From contig JBDTVS010000117.1 in NCBI GenBank assembly GCA_040007095.1, positions 1 through 64,000 on the forward strand: 64,000 nucleotides of DNA, in the 5' to 3' direction. The notes beneath the pieces were generated by a model that ran no database searches, was not told the DNA's origin, and saw only the letters and a program-made list of their open reading frames with translations. The translations under genes and the position numbers were made by a program. Of the stretch, positions 26,496 to 35,243 are shown one piece after another. The first letter of the stretch is position 1. Each line of letters begins with the position of its first letter. Origin of the DNA: JBDTVS01 sp040007095 (GTDB taxonomy: Bacteria; Acidobacteriota; Vicinamibacteria; Vicinamibacterales; CAVVIG01).

Positions 26496-26945
26496 ATGCG
26501 CCTTCCGTCTCCCCTGCGACTGGGCATCGCGCTCTGCGGCGCTGTGCTCTTGTGCCTGTTCAGCATCGCGACTGCCGATGCCGGCCCGTCTCACGCGCGA
26601 GCGGCCTCGCACAAACAGTGCGGCGGGAAACAGACGCCGTGTCGGGTGAAAGCGCGATCGGCAAAGGCTGGGCAGGCGGCATCACCATATTTCGTGCGCG
26701 TGCAGCGCCTGGTGCGTCGCCATCCAGGAAGTTGGCTCGAGCGCAGCCGGACGGTTCCCCTTCGCCAGAACGACGACGCCGCGCTGCAGGATCGTACCGC
26801 GGTCGTCAGCGGAGAAGACGACCTGCTGGTGGCGTCACTCGAAGCCATCGGCGTGCTCTCGACGCCGCGCTGGCCCCTTCCAATCAGCGTCATCATTGAC
26901 AGACACTCCCCCCGGGGCCCCCCTGTGTCGCCTGGCTTTGTCTGA
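26496..26945 (+). CDS. Small secreted basic protein, unknown
   Basis: 149 residues. A good signal peptide (RLGIALCGAVLLCLFSIATADA) would be cut near residue 29-30. The mature part is basic, with two cysteines close together (KQCGGKQTPC) and no recognised domain. There is no ribosome binding site of note. A plausible promoter precedes it. It may be a real small exported protein or an over-called frame; codon use looks like that of its neighbours. Nothing in the adjacent radical SAM gene indicates a link, though a cysteine-bearing small protein next to a radical SAM gene is worth noting. Confidence 0.5.
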   Translation: MRLPSPLRLGIALCGAVLLCLFSIATADAGPSHARAASHKQCGGKQTPCRVKARSAKAGQAASPYFVRVQRLVRRHPGSWLERSRTVPLRQNDDAALQDRTAVVSGEDDLLVASLEAIGVLSTPRWPLPISVIIDRHSPRGPPVSPGFV

Positions 26946-27042
26946 TTCTCAGCTCTGTGTGGGGACGCGTGCCTGCACGGGCTTGTGAGTCCATTCGGGC
27001 AGCTAGCGGGACAGTTTGGCCTGCGCAACAACCGAGGTGAGT

Positions 27043-28437
27043 ATGCGAGTAATTCTCGCAGACGTGAAGTCTAGTCGCGGATTCGTCAGCAAGGACACTG
27101 TCGTCGGCGGCTACGGATCGAGGCTCGATCCGTTTACGCGCGTGACGGCGGTCATGGCCTATCTCAAACACCAGTTTCACGACGTGCCGAGCGTCCACAT
27201 GGCGTACATGGCTGCCATCCTGGCGCGCGCCGGGCACGAGGTAAAGTGGACGCGCGGCGAGATGATGGACGGCGATGTCGCGCTGGTCCTGTCGTCGTTG
27301 GTCGACCACAAGAACGAGACCGCGTGGGCCGACTCGATGCGCGCGCGGGGTGTGAAGGTGGGGTTTGTCGGCATCACGGCATCGAAAATGCCGCAGCTGT
27401 TCGCCGACCATTGCGACTTCATTCTTGACGGCGAGCCGGAATCCGGCGTGATGCGCATCGCGCAGGGTGAGATTCCTCACGGCACCGTCGTCAGCGAGCA
27501 GATCAACGATCTCGACTCGCTGCCGTTCCCGCGGTGGGATCTGGTCACCGAGCGGCGGATGAGCTACGGCAGCCACTGGTTCACGCGTCCTGTCGGCGGC
27601 GGGTTCCCGCTGTTGGCGAGCCGTGGCTGCCCTGAGTTCTGTACCTATTGTCCGCACCGGATTCTCGCCGGCTACCGGGCCCGCTCGATCGCGAACATCC
27701 TCGATGAGATGGAACGGCTGTGCGATCAGTATCGGCGGCCATACGTCATCTTCAGGGATCCGCTCTTTACCGAACAGCGCGAGCGCATGCTCGAGTTGTG
27801 CGACGGGATCAACGCCCGGGGCCTGGAGCTGACCTTCGAAGCGGAGACACGCCTCGATCGTCTCGACCCCGATCTGCTCAACAAGCTGCACGCCGCCGGA
27901 TTCCGAGCCATGAGCTTCGGCGTGGAGTCTCTGTCGCCGGCCACGCTGAAGAAGTCGGGACGCCGTCCGATTCCCGAGACGCATCAGCGCGAGGTTCTCG
28001 AGCACTGCCGCACGCTCGGTATCGTCACGGCCGCGTTCTACGTCCTCGGCTTCCTGCAGGACGACTGGCACTCGATTGCGGCGACGATCGACTACGCGAC
28101 CGACATCGGGTCGACCTTCGCGCAGTTCAAGATTCTGACGCCGTACCCGGGCACGCCCATGTTCAGGCAGCTCGAGCCGCTCCTGAACGAGACGGACTGG
28201 GAAAAGTTCGATGGCTACACGCCGACCTTCCAACACCCGAATCTGACCGGGCGCGAGCTCCGCTATCTGCTCGGCGCGGCGTACAAGCGCTTCTACATGC
28301 GGCCGTCCTACCTCGCCAACTTCCTGAAGATTCAGAACGCCGGCGTGCGCGAATGGGTCACGCGCATGGATCAGCGTGTGAACGAGCGGCACAACCGCGA
28401 GGAGATTGCCCAAATCTCTCGTCCGGTTGCATGCTGA
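27043..28437 (+). CDS. B12-binding-domain radical SAM protein
   Basis: 464 residues. Residues ~40-140 form a Rossmann-like cobalamin-binding region (GHEVKWTRGEM, KVGFVGITASKMPQLFADH). The radical SAM core starts with Cys196, Cys200 and Cys203 in SRGCPEFCTYCPHR, which bind the 4Fe-4S cluster; FEAETRLDRLD and MSFGVESLSP follow in the barrel. The ATG at 27043 has GAGGTGA just upstream; an open frame starts earlier at 27016 but without such a site. It overlaps the DegT aminotransferase by seven bases, so the two very likely act in one pathway. The reaction is not predictable; methylation or ring chemistry on a sugar or lipid is possible. Confidence 0.9.
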   Translation: MRVILADVKSSRGFVSKDTVVGGYGSRLDPFTRVTAVMAYLKHQFHDVPSVHMAYMAAILARAGHEVKWTRGEMMDGDVALVLSSLVDHKNETAWADSMRARGVKVGFVGITASKMPQLFADHCDFILDGEPESGVMRIAQGEIPHGTVVSEQINDLDSLPFPRWDLVTERRMSYGSHWFTRPVGGGFPLLASRGCPEFCTYCPHRILAGYRARSIANILDEMERLCDQYRRPYVIFRDPLFTEQRERMLELCDGINARGLELTFEAETRLDRLDPDLLNKLHAAGFRAMSFGVESLSPATLKKSGRRPIPETHQREVLEHCRTLGIVTAAFYVLGFLQDDWHSIAATIDYATDIGSTFAQFKILTPYPGTPMFRQLEPLLNETDWEKFDGYTPTFQHPNLTGRELRYLLGAAYKRFYMRPSYLANFLKIQNAGVREWVTRMDQRVNERHNREEIAQISRPVAC

Positions 28438-29678
28438 CAGCCATCTCGCGCTATGGAGCGCGGGTGCTCGACAACACTGAAGAGCTCGCCGCGGGCTGCA
28501 AGGCCCGCGGCGAGTTCATCCAGGGCCCGGACATCGCCAGGTTCGAAGAGGCCTTCGCCGAACGACTCGGGCAGCGCCATGCCATCGCCGCGTCGTACGG
28601 GCGCATGGCGTTCTACTACATCCTCAAAGCGCTCGACCTTCCCAGCGGATCGGAAATCGTCCTCCCGGCGCTGACCTTCTGGGTCGTGCCCGCGCTCGCG
28701 CAGGTCGCGGGACTGAAGGTGGTGTTCGCCGACGTCGATCCGATCACGTTTACGATGGACCCGGCCGCCCTCGAGCGCGCCATTACGCCGGCGACCCGCG
28801 CGGTCGTTCCGACCCATCTCTACGGGCTGCCGTGCGACATGGACGCCATCATGTCGATCGCGTCGCGCCACCATCTGCACGTCATCGAAGACTGCGCGCA
28901 CTCGCTTGGCGCGACGTTCGACGGACGGCCCGTCGGGACCTTCGGCGACGCAGGCTTCTTCAGCTTTCAGACATTGAAGCCGCTCAACTGCTACGGCGGC
29001 GGCCTGGCGATCGTGAAACACGAGGCGGTCGCCAAGACGGTCAGAAATATCGCCGAGCGCGAGGCCTGGCCGGACCAGAAGCGCGTCGAGAATCGGCTGC
29101 TGGTGGGACGCCTGCAGCGGATCTTCATCAAGCCCTGGGTGTTCTCGATCAGCGCGTTCCCGATTCTGTGGGTGTCGTCGCTCATCGGCGCCAATCCCGA
29201 CGTGTATTTGTGGGAAAAGATTCGATCGCTCGACCCGCTGCCCGACTCGTACACCGAGCGATTCCCGAACGTTCAGGCGGCGATCGGACTCGCGGCGCTC
29301 GACCGGGTCGATGAATGGACCAACGATACGCGGCGCCACGCGCGGGCGATGGACCAGGCGCTTCGCGACCTTCCCGGCATCACCGTGCCGCAGGTCCCAC
29401 CCAGACGGACCCACGTCTACTACCAGTACTGCGTCTACGGGCCACAGCGCGACGAACTCGTCGTCCAATGCGTCCGCCGTGGCGTCGACATCGAGACGCT
29501 GCATGTCGACGTCTGCAGCGACCTCGACCTATTTCAGGGCGCCCGGGTGGAGCCGGCCGGGGCGCCCGGTGCGCATTATGCCGCCGGCGCGATGCAGGTG
29601 CCGGTGTACTCCACGCTCACCGACGCCCAGGCCTCGCGGGTTGCGCAGGTGGTGAGGGACGTGCTCACTAAAGCGTAG
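28431..29678 (+). CDS. DegT/DnrJ/EryC1 family aminotransferase
   Basis: 415-residue PLP enzyme of the sugar aminotransferase family. The PLP lysine is Lys183 in FFSFQTLKPLNCYGGG; VIEDCAHSLGATFDG holds the Asp that contacts the pyridine nitrogen. It is longer than the usual 370-390 because of an insertion at about 205-260 (RLQRIFIKPWVFSISAFPIL) that looks hydrophobic and may contact the membrane or a lipid. Substrates are likely 3- or 4-keto nucleotide sugars, or a related carbonyl product of the radical SAM enzyme. Overlap with the radical SAM gene suggests co-translation. Confidence 0.9.
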   Translation: MLTAISRYGARVLDNTEELAAGCKARGEFIQGPDIARFEEAFAERLGQRHAIAASYGRMAFYYILKALDLPSGSEIVLPALTFWVVPALAQVAGLKVVFADVDPITFTMDPAALERAITPATRAVVPTHLYGLPCDMDAIMSIASRHHLHVIEDCAHSLGATFDGRPVGTFGDAGFFSFQTLKPLNCYGGGLAIVKHEAVAKTVRNIAEREAWPDQKRVENRLLVGRLQRIFIKPWVFSISAFPILWVSSLIGANPDVYLWEKIRSLDPLPDSYTERFPNVQAAIGLAALDRVDEWTNDTRRHARAMDQALRDLPGITVPQVPPRRTHVYYQYCVYGPQRDELVVQCVRRGVDIETLHVDVCSDLDLFQGARVEPAGAPGAHYAAGAMQVPVYSTLTDAQASRVAQVVRDVLTKA

Positions 29679-29695
29679 CGACCCGCGCCTCGAGT

Positions 29696-29717
29696 GGAGT
29701 CTCTGTCGGCAGACTCC
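29696..29717. terminator. Hairpin after the aminotransferase gene
   Basis: GGAGTCT (29696-29702) and AGACTCC (29711-29717) form a 7-bp stem with an 8-base loop, 18 bases after the stop. No U-tract; weak terminator candidate. Confidence 0.35.
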
Positions 29718-29783
29718 GCAAGACGCCTTCCTGGTGACATCCGGCACAACCGCCGCCAATCAGTCGTGGTAGCTTGACGTGTC

Positions 29784-30305
29784 GTGATCTATCTCTCGAT
29801 CGTCTTCTTCGCCATCCTCGAGGGGGAGATCTACTACAGCGCCATGTGCGCGCGGACCATGACCGGCGATCTGGCGTGGTTTCCAGTGATGGTGGCCGGG
29901 GCCATTGGCGGGGCCGCCGGCGACCAAATCTGGTTTTATCTCCTGCGCGGCCGGATCCACTGGTTCAACCGCTATCCGAAGCTCGCCAAGTATCGTGCCC
30001 GCATCAGTCACCACGTGCGCGCCCACGAAACCGCGATGATCCTGGTCGGCCGCTTTCTGCCAGGCTTGCGGACGGCCATTCCAGTCGCGTGTGCCTACGC
30101 CAATGTTCGCCCGGTGAAATTCAGTCTGCTCAACCTGGTGAGCGCATTTGCCTGGGCGGGTGCGATCATGCTCCTCGTCCGCGGCGGCTCGCATACGCTC
30201 AGCGCGTTCGGGCTCGACGCATGGTGGGGACCATTCATCCCGGCCGCGATCATCGTGCTGTTCTTCCGCTGGCTCAGTCGACCGGCCCGGCACCCGCGGA
30301 CGTGA
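29784..30305 (+). CDS. DedA/VTT-like membrane protein
   Basis: 173 residues with several membrane helices (~3-25, ~30-55, ~115-135, ~140-160). The segment VGRFLPGLRTAIPVACAYANV matches the conserved F-x-R-x-x-P-G-x-R region of DedA/SNARE-associated (VTT) proteins, and GGAAGDQIWFYLLRG the G-D motif of the first half. DedA proteins help flip or recycle lipid carriers such as undecaprenyl phosphate. The GTG at 29784 is chosen for length. Following the radical SAM and aminotransferase genes, it could handle a lipid-linked sugar. Confidence 0.85.
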   Translation: MIYLSIVFFAILEGEIYYSAMCARTMTGDLAWFPVMVAGAIGGAAGDQIWFYLLRGRIHWFNRYPKLAKYRARISHHVRAHETAMILVGRFLPGLRTAIPVACAYANVRPVKFSLLNLVSAFAWAGAIMLLVRGGSHTLSAFGLDAWWGPFIPAAIIVLFFRWLSRPARHPRT

Positions 30306-30448
30306 CGCGAGGCCCTTCCTTTTTCCTGATACCTGTACGATCCGCCCGGCCCAGACGTTATAGGATGCAGCAGTCCGCTGTGAACCCGGTCACCGTGATT
30401 GCGCTCCGCACGGAGCCGTCGTGACCGGTCGACATCGGGACAACCGTC

Positions 30449-33400
30449 ATGCAGTCCGAATCCGCGTCGCTCATCGACTATCTCGACCTTCAGATTCAAT
30501 TCCGCCTGGCGAAGAGTCGCTCCACGGATGGTCTGCAGAGTACGCACGACGTCCTGGCCACGATTAACGGCTCGGGCTCGTGGCGCTCCGTGTCGACCGT
30601 CGATTTCGCACAGCTCGCCGCGGCGGAGGCGGTCCCGCGCCAGTACGGCAGCGCGCTCGGCGAGATGCTCTTCCGCCCGGCGATCATGAACGCGCTGCGA
30701 CAGGCCCGTGGTGTGGCGGGCCGGCCGGTGCGCATTCGCCTGTGGCTCGAGACCGGCCCAAACGGCGAGCGCGAGAACCAGCACGGTCTGCGATGGGAAC
30801 GGGCGTTCGTGCCGCTGAACGGCAAGGACTGGCCGCTCGCCATCACGCCGGACCTGCCGTTCTCGCGCTACGTTCCCGCCGAATCCATCGATCCGGATCC
30901 TTCCAACGACTCGATCTTTCGACTCCTGGTGGTGTTCGCGAATCCCGAGCGCCTTCTCGACGGCATGCAGCCGGTGGAGGTCGAGGCCGACCTCGCCACG
31001 CTGCTCGACGGGATCGGCCCGTTGGCCCAGGGACAGCGATTCCGCCTCAAGGTGCTGCCCGGGCGGACAGGACTTTCCCAGGCGCTTCGCGACCGTCTCG
31101 TGGCGTCGCGGATCGAGATCGTCGAGGGTCTATCGACGATCGATGCGATTACCGCCGCCGTGCACGACTGCCACGGCCTCCACATCGTCGCGCACGGGGT
31201 GATGAACCCGCAGACCAAGCGTGGAGCGCTTGCGCTCGAGGGCGCGAACGCTCGCATGACGTTCGCCTTCGACGACGACTTGTATCCGTGGATCCATCCG
31301 GACTTGCGATGCGTGGTGCTGCAGTCCTGTCAAAGCGCAGCGCCCACTCCGGCCGACGGTCCGCCCTTCGTCGGCATCGGGCCCCGGCTCGTCCAGCTGG
31401 GCGTACCGGCGGTGGTCGCAATGCAGGACTTCGTCGCCATGGAGGACGCACGTGTCTTTGCCGCGACGTTCTATCGGGAGCTGGTACGCGACGGCGTCGT
31501 GGACGCGGCCGTGAACGACGCCCGCAACGCGATCTTCGTGAAGAGCGCCAACGACAACTTTTCGATTCCGGTCCTGTTCATGCGCCTCAAGGGAGGCCTG
31601 CTGTGGCGGCCGGACCCTCTGCGCAACGCCGTTCGCGCCCGTCTCGACGAGCTGGGCGCGCAGCCCCTGGAGCCTTTGCCGACCCGCGCGATCCAGAGCC
31701 TTCGCCCGACGCTGGCCTACGATCCCGAGGTCGGCCCTCCCGGCGCGCTCTTCGACATGCCGGCCAAGCTTGCCGACTTGAGCGCCGAACAAGGCGCCCT
31801 GGTCCTGCTGGTCGGCGCGCGCGGGATGGCCAAGGGGCTGCAGCTGCAGTGGCTGTATCGCGATGTCGCCGAGCGCTTTCTGGACGACGAATCGACCGCC
31901 CCGGCGCCGGTGATGCTGACGCTGCGCGAGATTGCCGAGGCGCGGTCGGTGACGGAGAGCATCGATCGAACCCTCTCTGCGCTGGCGGGAACGCCCGTAC
32001 GCACCCAGGCCTGGGCGGCCCGGCCGCTGCTCCTGATCGTCGACGGCGACGAAGAACTGGGCGAGGATGACCTGCGGGAAGCCCTCAGGCTGGTGAAGGA
32101 CTTTCGCCAGGGCTCTCAACACCGGTTCGTCGTGTCGTTCGACGAGGGATCGCGCGAGATCTGGGATCAGGATCTGGAACCGTCGGCGGTCCTGGTGGCG
32201 CAGCCGATGGACTTCGGTCGGGTCTGCCTGTACCTCAAACGATTGAACACGCCGGCGTCGAATCAGCTGCACGAGGTCATCGAACAGCGGCGCTGCCGCG
32301 ATATCGCCGGCACTCCGTGGCTGCTCGAGCGGATGATCGCGTTGAGCCAGCGCAAGGTCTCGTTCGATTCGCGGGCGACCCTGCTGCGACAGATCGCCAA
32401 CGAATGTCTCACCTCGATCCCGATGGGCGGTGTGCCACGCTTCTGCGCCGAGCGGGTCCTCGAGCAGGTCGGCTGGCAGATGCAATGGGGCCGACAGTCG
32501 ACTCTCGGCGGCGCCGATCTCTATCGAATCCTCGCCGACGTCCGCGGCAACCGCGAGTTCCGCCTGGGAGACCTGAAAGACCTGTTGATTCGCAGCGGCA
32601 TTCTCGCCTCCTGCGGCGAGGACGCGGTGCGCTTTCGCTACCAGAGTCTGCAGGCGTACTACGCGGCGCGGTACCTCGCCGCATCCCCCGATCGGCGGCG
32701 CCTGCTGGAAGACATCACCGCCTCGCTCGGGCGGCTCGCGCGCGCGCGCTGGTGGGAGAAGACGCTCGTCACGATGGCCGGGCTCGACGGTCCTTCTTCC
32801 AAGGGGATCTTGAGCGCGATCCTGGCCGGTTCGCCGCTGGTCGAGGGCGAGCAGGTCTACCTGGCGGCGCGCTGCTACCTCGAGGTCCGCGATGCCGGCG
32901 ATCCGCCCACGGGGCTCGTCGATCAGATCGCGGACGCGCTGATCTGGCGATCGCATCCCGGCAATCTGCGGCCGTACGCGGATCGGAAGCGGTCTGTGAC
33001 CGCGCTGGCCGAACTGCGCCACCCCAACGCCATCCCTCACCTGATGAGCCTCGCGTGCGACCAGATGGCCGTCGGCTGGGGGACCGAAAAGCGCTACGAG
33101 TTCTCGGGCATCCGGCTGATCGCTGTCAACGGGCTCCTCCTGATGCGGGACGAAGCGACCGCCTACGTGCTCCGCGAGCGTCCGGCGCTGGCGTCCGCCA
33201 TGAACGCCTGGTGGGTGGCCTACGGCCAATCGAAGATCGAGGGCCTCATCGAGGAACTGCATCGCAACGACGGCGCGACGTCGCCGATTGCAGCGTTCGC
33301 GCTCGGGTTCTTCGATCTCGACCTCGCGCGCGAGACGCTGCTCAAGGCCTTCGGCGATCCGAACACCGATCGGGATGTCGGCTGGGCGGTCGCCGATACG

Positions 33401-33934
33401 TTTGCCACGCTCGATCCGCAGTGGGTCTCGCGCAACGTGATCGAGCCGCGGCTGGATCAGTTCGTCGACCCTCGAGTGCCCTACCTGGTGGGCCGCATGG
33501 GGATGGCCGCCGAGGGAACGGCGCAACGCCGGTATCTCACCGACTGCTTCGAGAAAGGCACGCCGTCGGTTCAAGCGAGAGCCCTGCGGGCGTTCGGCGA
33601 GCTTGGTGAAGCGGCCATTCGACCGCTCTGCGAGGCGGTGACGAGCGACGACTGGGACGCCGCGCGCCGGTTGGGTCTGAACCTGCCGCCCGCGCTACAG
33701 GAAGACGATCGCAACCGCCTTCGAAACGCCGCGATGGAATCGCTGCGCGAGATCGGCAATGCCGAGTCGATTGAGACGCTTCGAAAGGCGCGCCTCGCCG
33801 GGACGATGACGATCACGCTCCGCCAGTTGAGCTTCGACGTCGCGGAGGATGTCTATTGGCGGCTGACCGCTGGGCTTTCGAACGACAGTGGGGACGGCCA
33901 TCCCATCAACGGTAGCGACACAGAGAGGTCATAG
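30449..33934 (+). CDS. CHAT protease + degenerate STAND/NACHT-like ATPase + HEAT-like repeats
   Basis: 1161 residues, no signal peptide. Residues ~90-385 are a CHAT (caspase-fold) peptidase domain: an RPVRIRLWLE strand, then the dyad His249 in LHIVAHG and Cys294 in CVVLQSCQSA. Residues ~430-760 resemble a STAND/NACHT ATPase: LVLLVGARGMAKG (452-462) sits where Walker A belongs but lacks the final GK(S/T), and LLLIVDGDEEL (526-536) is Walker B-like. RYQSLQAYYAARYLA at ~725-740 is the typical NACHT winged-helix end. Residues ~770-1130 are HEAT-like helical repeats (ALRAFGELGEAAIRPL and others), the likely sensor. One base separates it from the hydrolase gene. Activation of the protease on ligand binding is an inference. 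Confidence 0.85.
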   Translation: MQSESASLIDYLDLQIQFRLAKSRSTDGLQSTHDVLATINGSGSWRSVSTVDFAQLAAAEAVPRQYGSALGEMLFRPAIMNALRQARGVAGRPVRIRLWLETGPNGERENQHGLRWERAFVPLNGKDWPLAITPDLPFSRYVPAESIDPDPSNDSIFRLLVVFANPERLLDGMQPVEVEADLATLLDGIGPLAQGQRFRLKVLPGRTGLSQALRDRLVASRIEIVEGLSTIDAITAAVHDCHGLHIVAHGVMNPQTKRGALALEGANARMTFAFDDDLYPWIHPDLRCVVLQSCQSAAPTPADGPPFVGIGPRLVQLGVPAVVAMQDFVAMEDARVFAATFYRELVRDGVVDAAVNDARNAIFVKSANDNFSIPVLFMRLKGGLLWRPDPLRNAVRARLDELGAQPLEPLPTRAIQSLRPTLAYDPEVGPPGALFDMPAKLADLSAEQGALVLLVGARGMAKGLQLQWLYRDVAERFLDDESTAPAPVMLTLREIAEARSVTESIDRTLSALAGTPVRTQAWAARPLLLIVDGDEELGEDDLREALRLVKDFRQGSQHRFVVSFDEGSREIWDQDLEPSAVLVAQPMDFGRVCLYLKRLNTPASNQLHEVIEQRRCRDIAGTPWLLERMIALSQRKVSFDSRATLLRQIANECLTSIPMGGVPRFCAERVLEQVGWQMQWGRQSTLGGADLYRILADVRGNREFRLGDLKDLLIRSGILASCGEDAVRFRYQSLQAYYAARYLAASPDRRRLLEDITASLGRLARARWWEKTLVTMAGLDGPSSKGILSAILAGSPLVEGEQVYLAARCYLEVRDAGDPPTGLVDQIADALIWRSHPGNLRPYADRKRSVTALAELRHPNAIPHLMSLACDQMAVGWGTEKRYEFSGIRLIAVNGLLLMRDEATAYVLRERPALASAMNAWWVAYGQSKIEGLIEELHRNDGATSPIAAFALGFFDLDLARETLLKAFGDPNTDRDVGWAVADTFATLDPQWVSRNVIEPRLDQFVDPRVPYLVGRMGMAAEGTAQRRYLTDCFEKGTPSVQARALRAFGELGEAAIRPLCEAVTSDDWDAARRLGLNLPPALQEDDRNRLRNAAMESLREIGNAESIETLRKARLAGTMTITLRQLSFDVAEDVYWRLTAGLSNDSGDGHPINGSDTERS

Positions 33935-33935
33935 C

Positions 33936-35234
33936 ATGTCATTTCGAACGATTCCGAACACGAACATCGAATACAACCTGCTGGCTTTCGACAGCGACGG
34001 ACTGGAGCGGACCGACGATCCGAACGGCGGGCTGTTCAGCCGCACGCTGATCGACAAGATCAAGTCCGAGCAGCCGACCAACATCTTCTTGTTCAGTCAC
34101 GGCTGGAAGGGCGACGTCCTCTCGGCCATCGATCAATACAACCGCTGGATCAAGGCGATGGTGGATCTGACCGACGACTCGGCGCGCATGGGGCCCGCGT
34201 TCAAGCCGCTCTGGATCGGCCTGCACTGGCCCAGCCTGCCGTGGGGCGACGAATCGTCAGGAAGCTTCGATCCGACCGAAGGCAAGACACTCGAGGTGCT
34301 GTTCGAGGAAACCGTGGCGCACTTCGGCGGAACCGATGCCGTACGCCACGCCGTCAAGCCGATCTTCGATGCCTACGGAAAAGACCCCGGAGCCTCGGAG
34401 ATTCCGCCGGAAGCGACGCAGGGCTATCGCGATTTGGCCGCGGCCATCGAATTCAGTGCGGGCACGGCCGACGCCGCCGCCGGCGCGCCCGACCAGGACG
34501 GCGAGCCGCTGGACCCTCAAGCGGCGCTCGACGCCGACAACATGGCGGCCCAGTCGTTCGGCGTTGCCGGCGCGATTGGCGGCGGCATCCTCAGCGCTCT
34601 GCGGCAGCTCTCGTTCTGGAAGGTCAAGAAACGGGCGGTGACGGTGGGCGAGGGCGGCATGCACCAGTTCATCGCGGCCGTTCAGAAAGTCAGCGACACG
34701 AAGATTCACCTCATCGGCCACAGCTTTGGCTGCATCGTCGCGTCGTCGATTCTCAATGGACCAAAGGGCGTCGGCGTCCTGACGCGCCCGATCAACTCGG
34801 TGGCGATGCTGCAAGGCGCGCTCTCGTTGTGGGCGTATGCCGACGCGGTACCGGGTTCGCAACATCCGGGCTATTTCCGGAGCGTGCTCACCCGCAAGAT
34901 CGTCAGCGGGCCGATCATCACCACCCAATCACGGAATGATTCGGCGGTGGGTGTTCTATACCCCGCGGCCGTCGGACTCGTACGCGAGGCAGACTTCGGC
35001 ACGCAGTTCCCCAAGTACGGCGCTGTGGGCACCTTCGGCATTCAGGGCAATGCTATCGCGGCAGGCCGGGAGATGCTCGACAAGACCGGCGAATATCAAC
35101 TCGAAGGCGGCAAGATCTACAACCTCGAGAGCAGCCGATTCATCGCCAAGAAGGAGGGGGCGTCGGGGGCGCATTCGGACATTGCCGGACCCCAGGTTGC
35201 CCACGCCCTCTGGCAGGCGGCGCTCGTTTCATAG
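33936..35234 (+). CDS. Alpha/beta hydrolase of the CHAT operon
   Basis: 432 residues from the ATG at 33936, preceded by GAGAGG; the longer open frame overlaps the CHAT gene and lacks such a site. The nucleophile elbow LIGHSFGCIVAS puts Ser263 as catalytic, and the oxyanion strand is IFLFSHGWKGD. A large insertion (~105-240), rich in Ala, Gly and acidic residues with a glycine-rich hydrophobic patch (AGAIGGGILSAL), may be a lid or regulatory loop. No signal peptide. Lipase or esterase-like action on membrane lipids would fit an effector in a conflict system; a substrate of the two proteases is another option. Tightly linked to both neighbours. Confidence 0.85.
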   Translation: MSFRTIPNTNIEYNLLAFDSDGLERTDDPNGGLFSRTLIDKIKSEQPTNIFLFSHGWKGDVLSAIDQYNRWIKAMVDLTDDSARMGPAFKPLWIGLHWPSLPWGDESSGSFDPTEGKTLEVLFEETVAHFGGTDAVRHAVKPIFDAYGKDPGASEIPPEATQGYRDLAAAIEFSAGTADAAAGAPDQDGEPLDPQAALDADNMAAQSFGVAGAIGGGILSALRQLSFWKVKKRAVTVGEGGMHQFIAAVQKVSDTKIHLIGHSFGCIVASSILNGPKGVGVLTRPINSVAMLQGALSLWAYADAVPGSQHPGYFRSVLTRKIVSGPIITTQSRNDSAVGVLYPAAVGLVREADFGTQFPKYGAVGTFGIQGNAIAAGREMLDKTGEYQLEGGKIYNLESSRFIAKKEGASGAHSDIAGPQVAHALWQAALVS

Positions 35235-35243
35235 GAGTGCGGC

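Noticed and set aside
31130..33574. Long reverse open frame (814 codons) within the CHAT gene
   Set aside because: Shadow of the forward gene, which carries recognisable CHAT and ATPase-like motifs; the reverse product is Arg/Gln-rich and without motifs.
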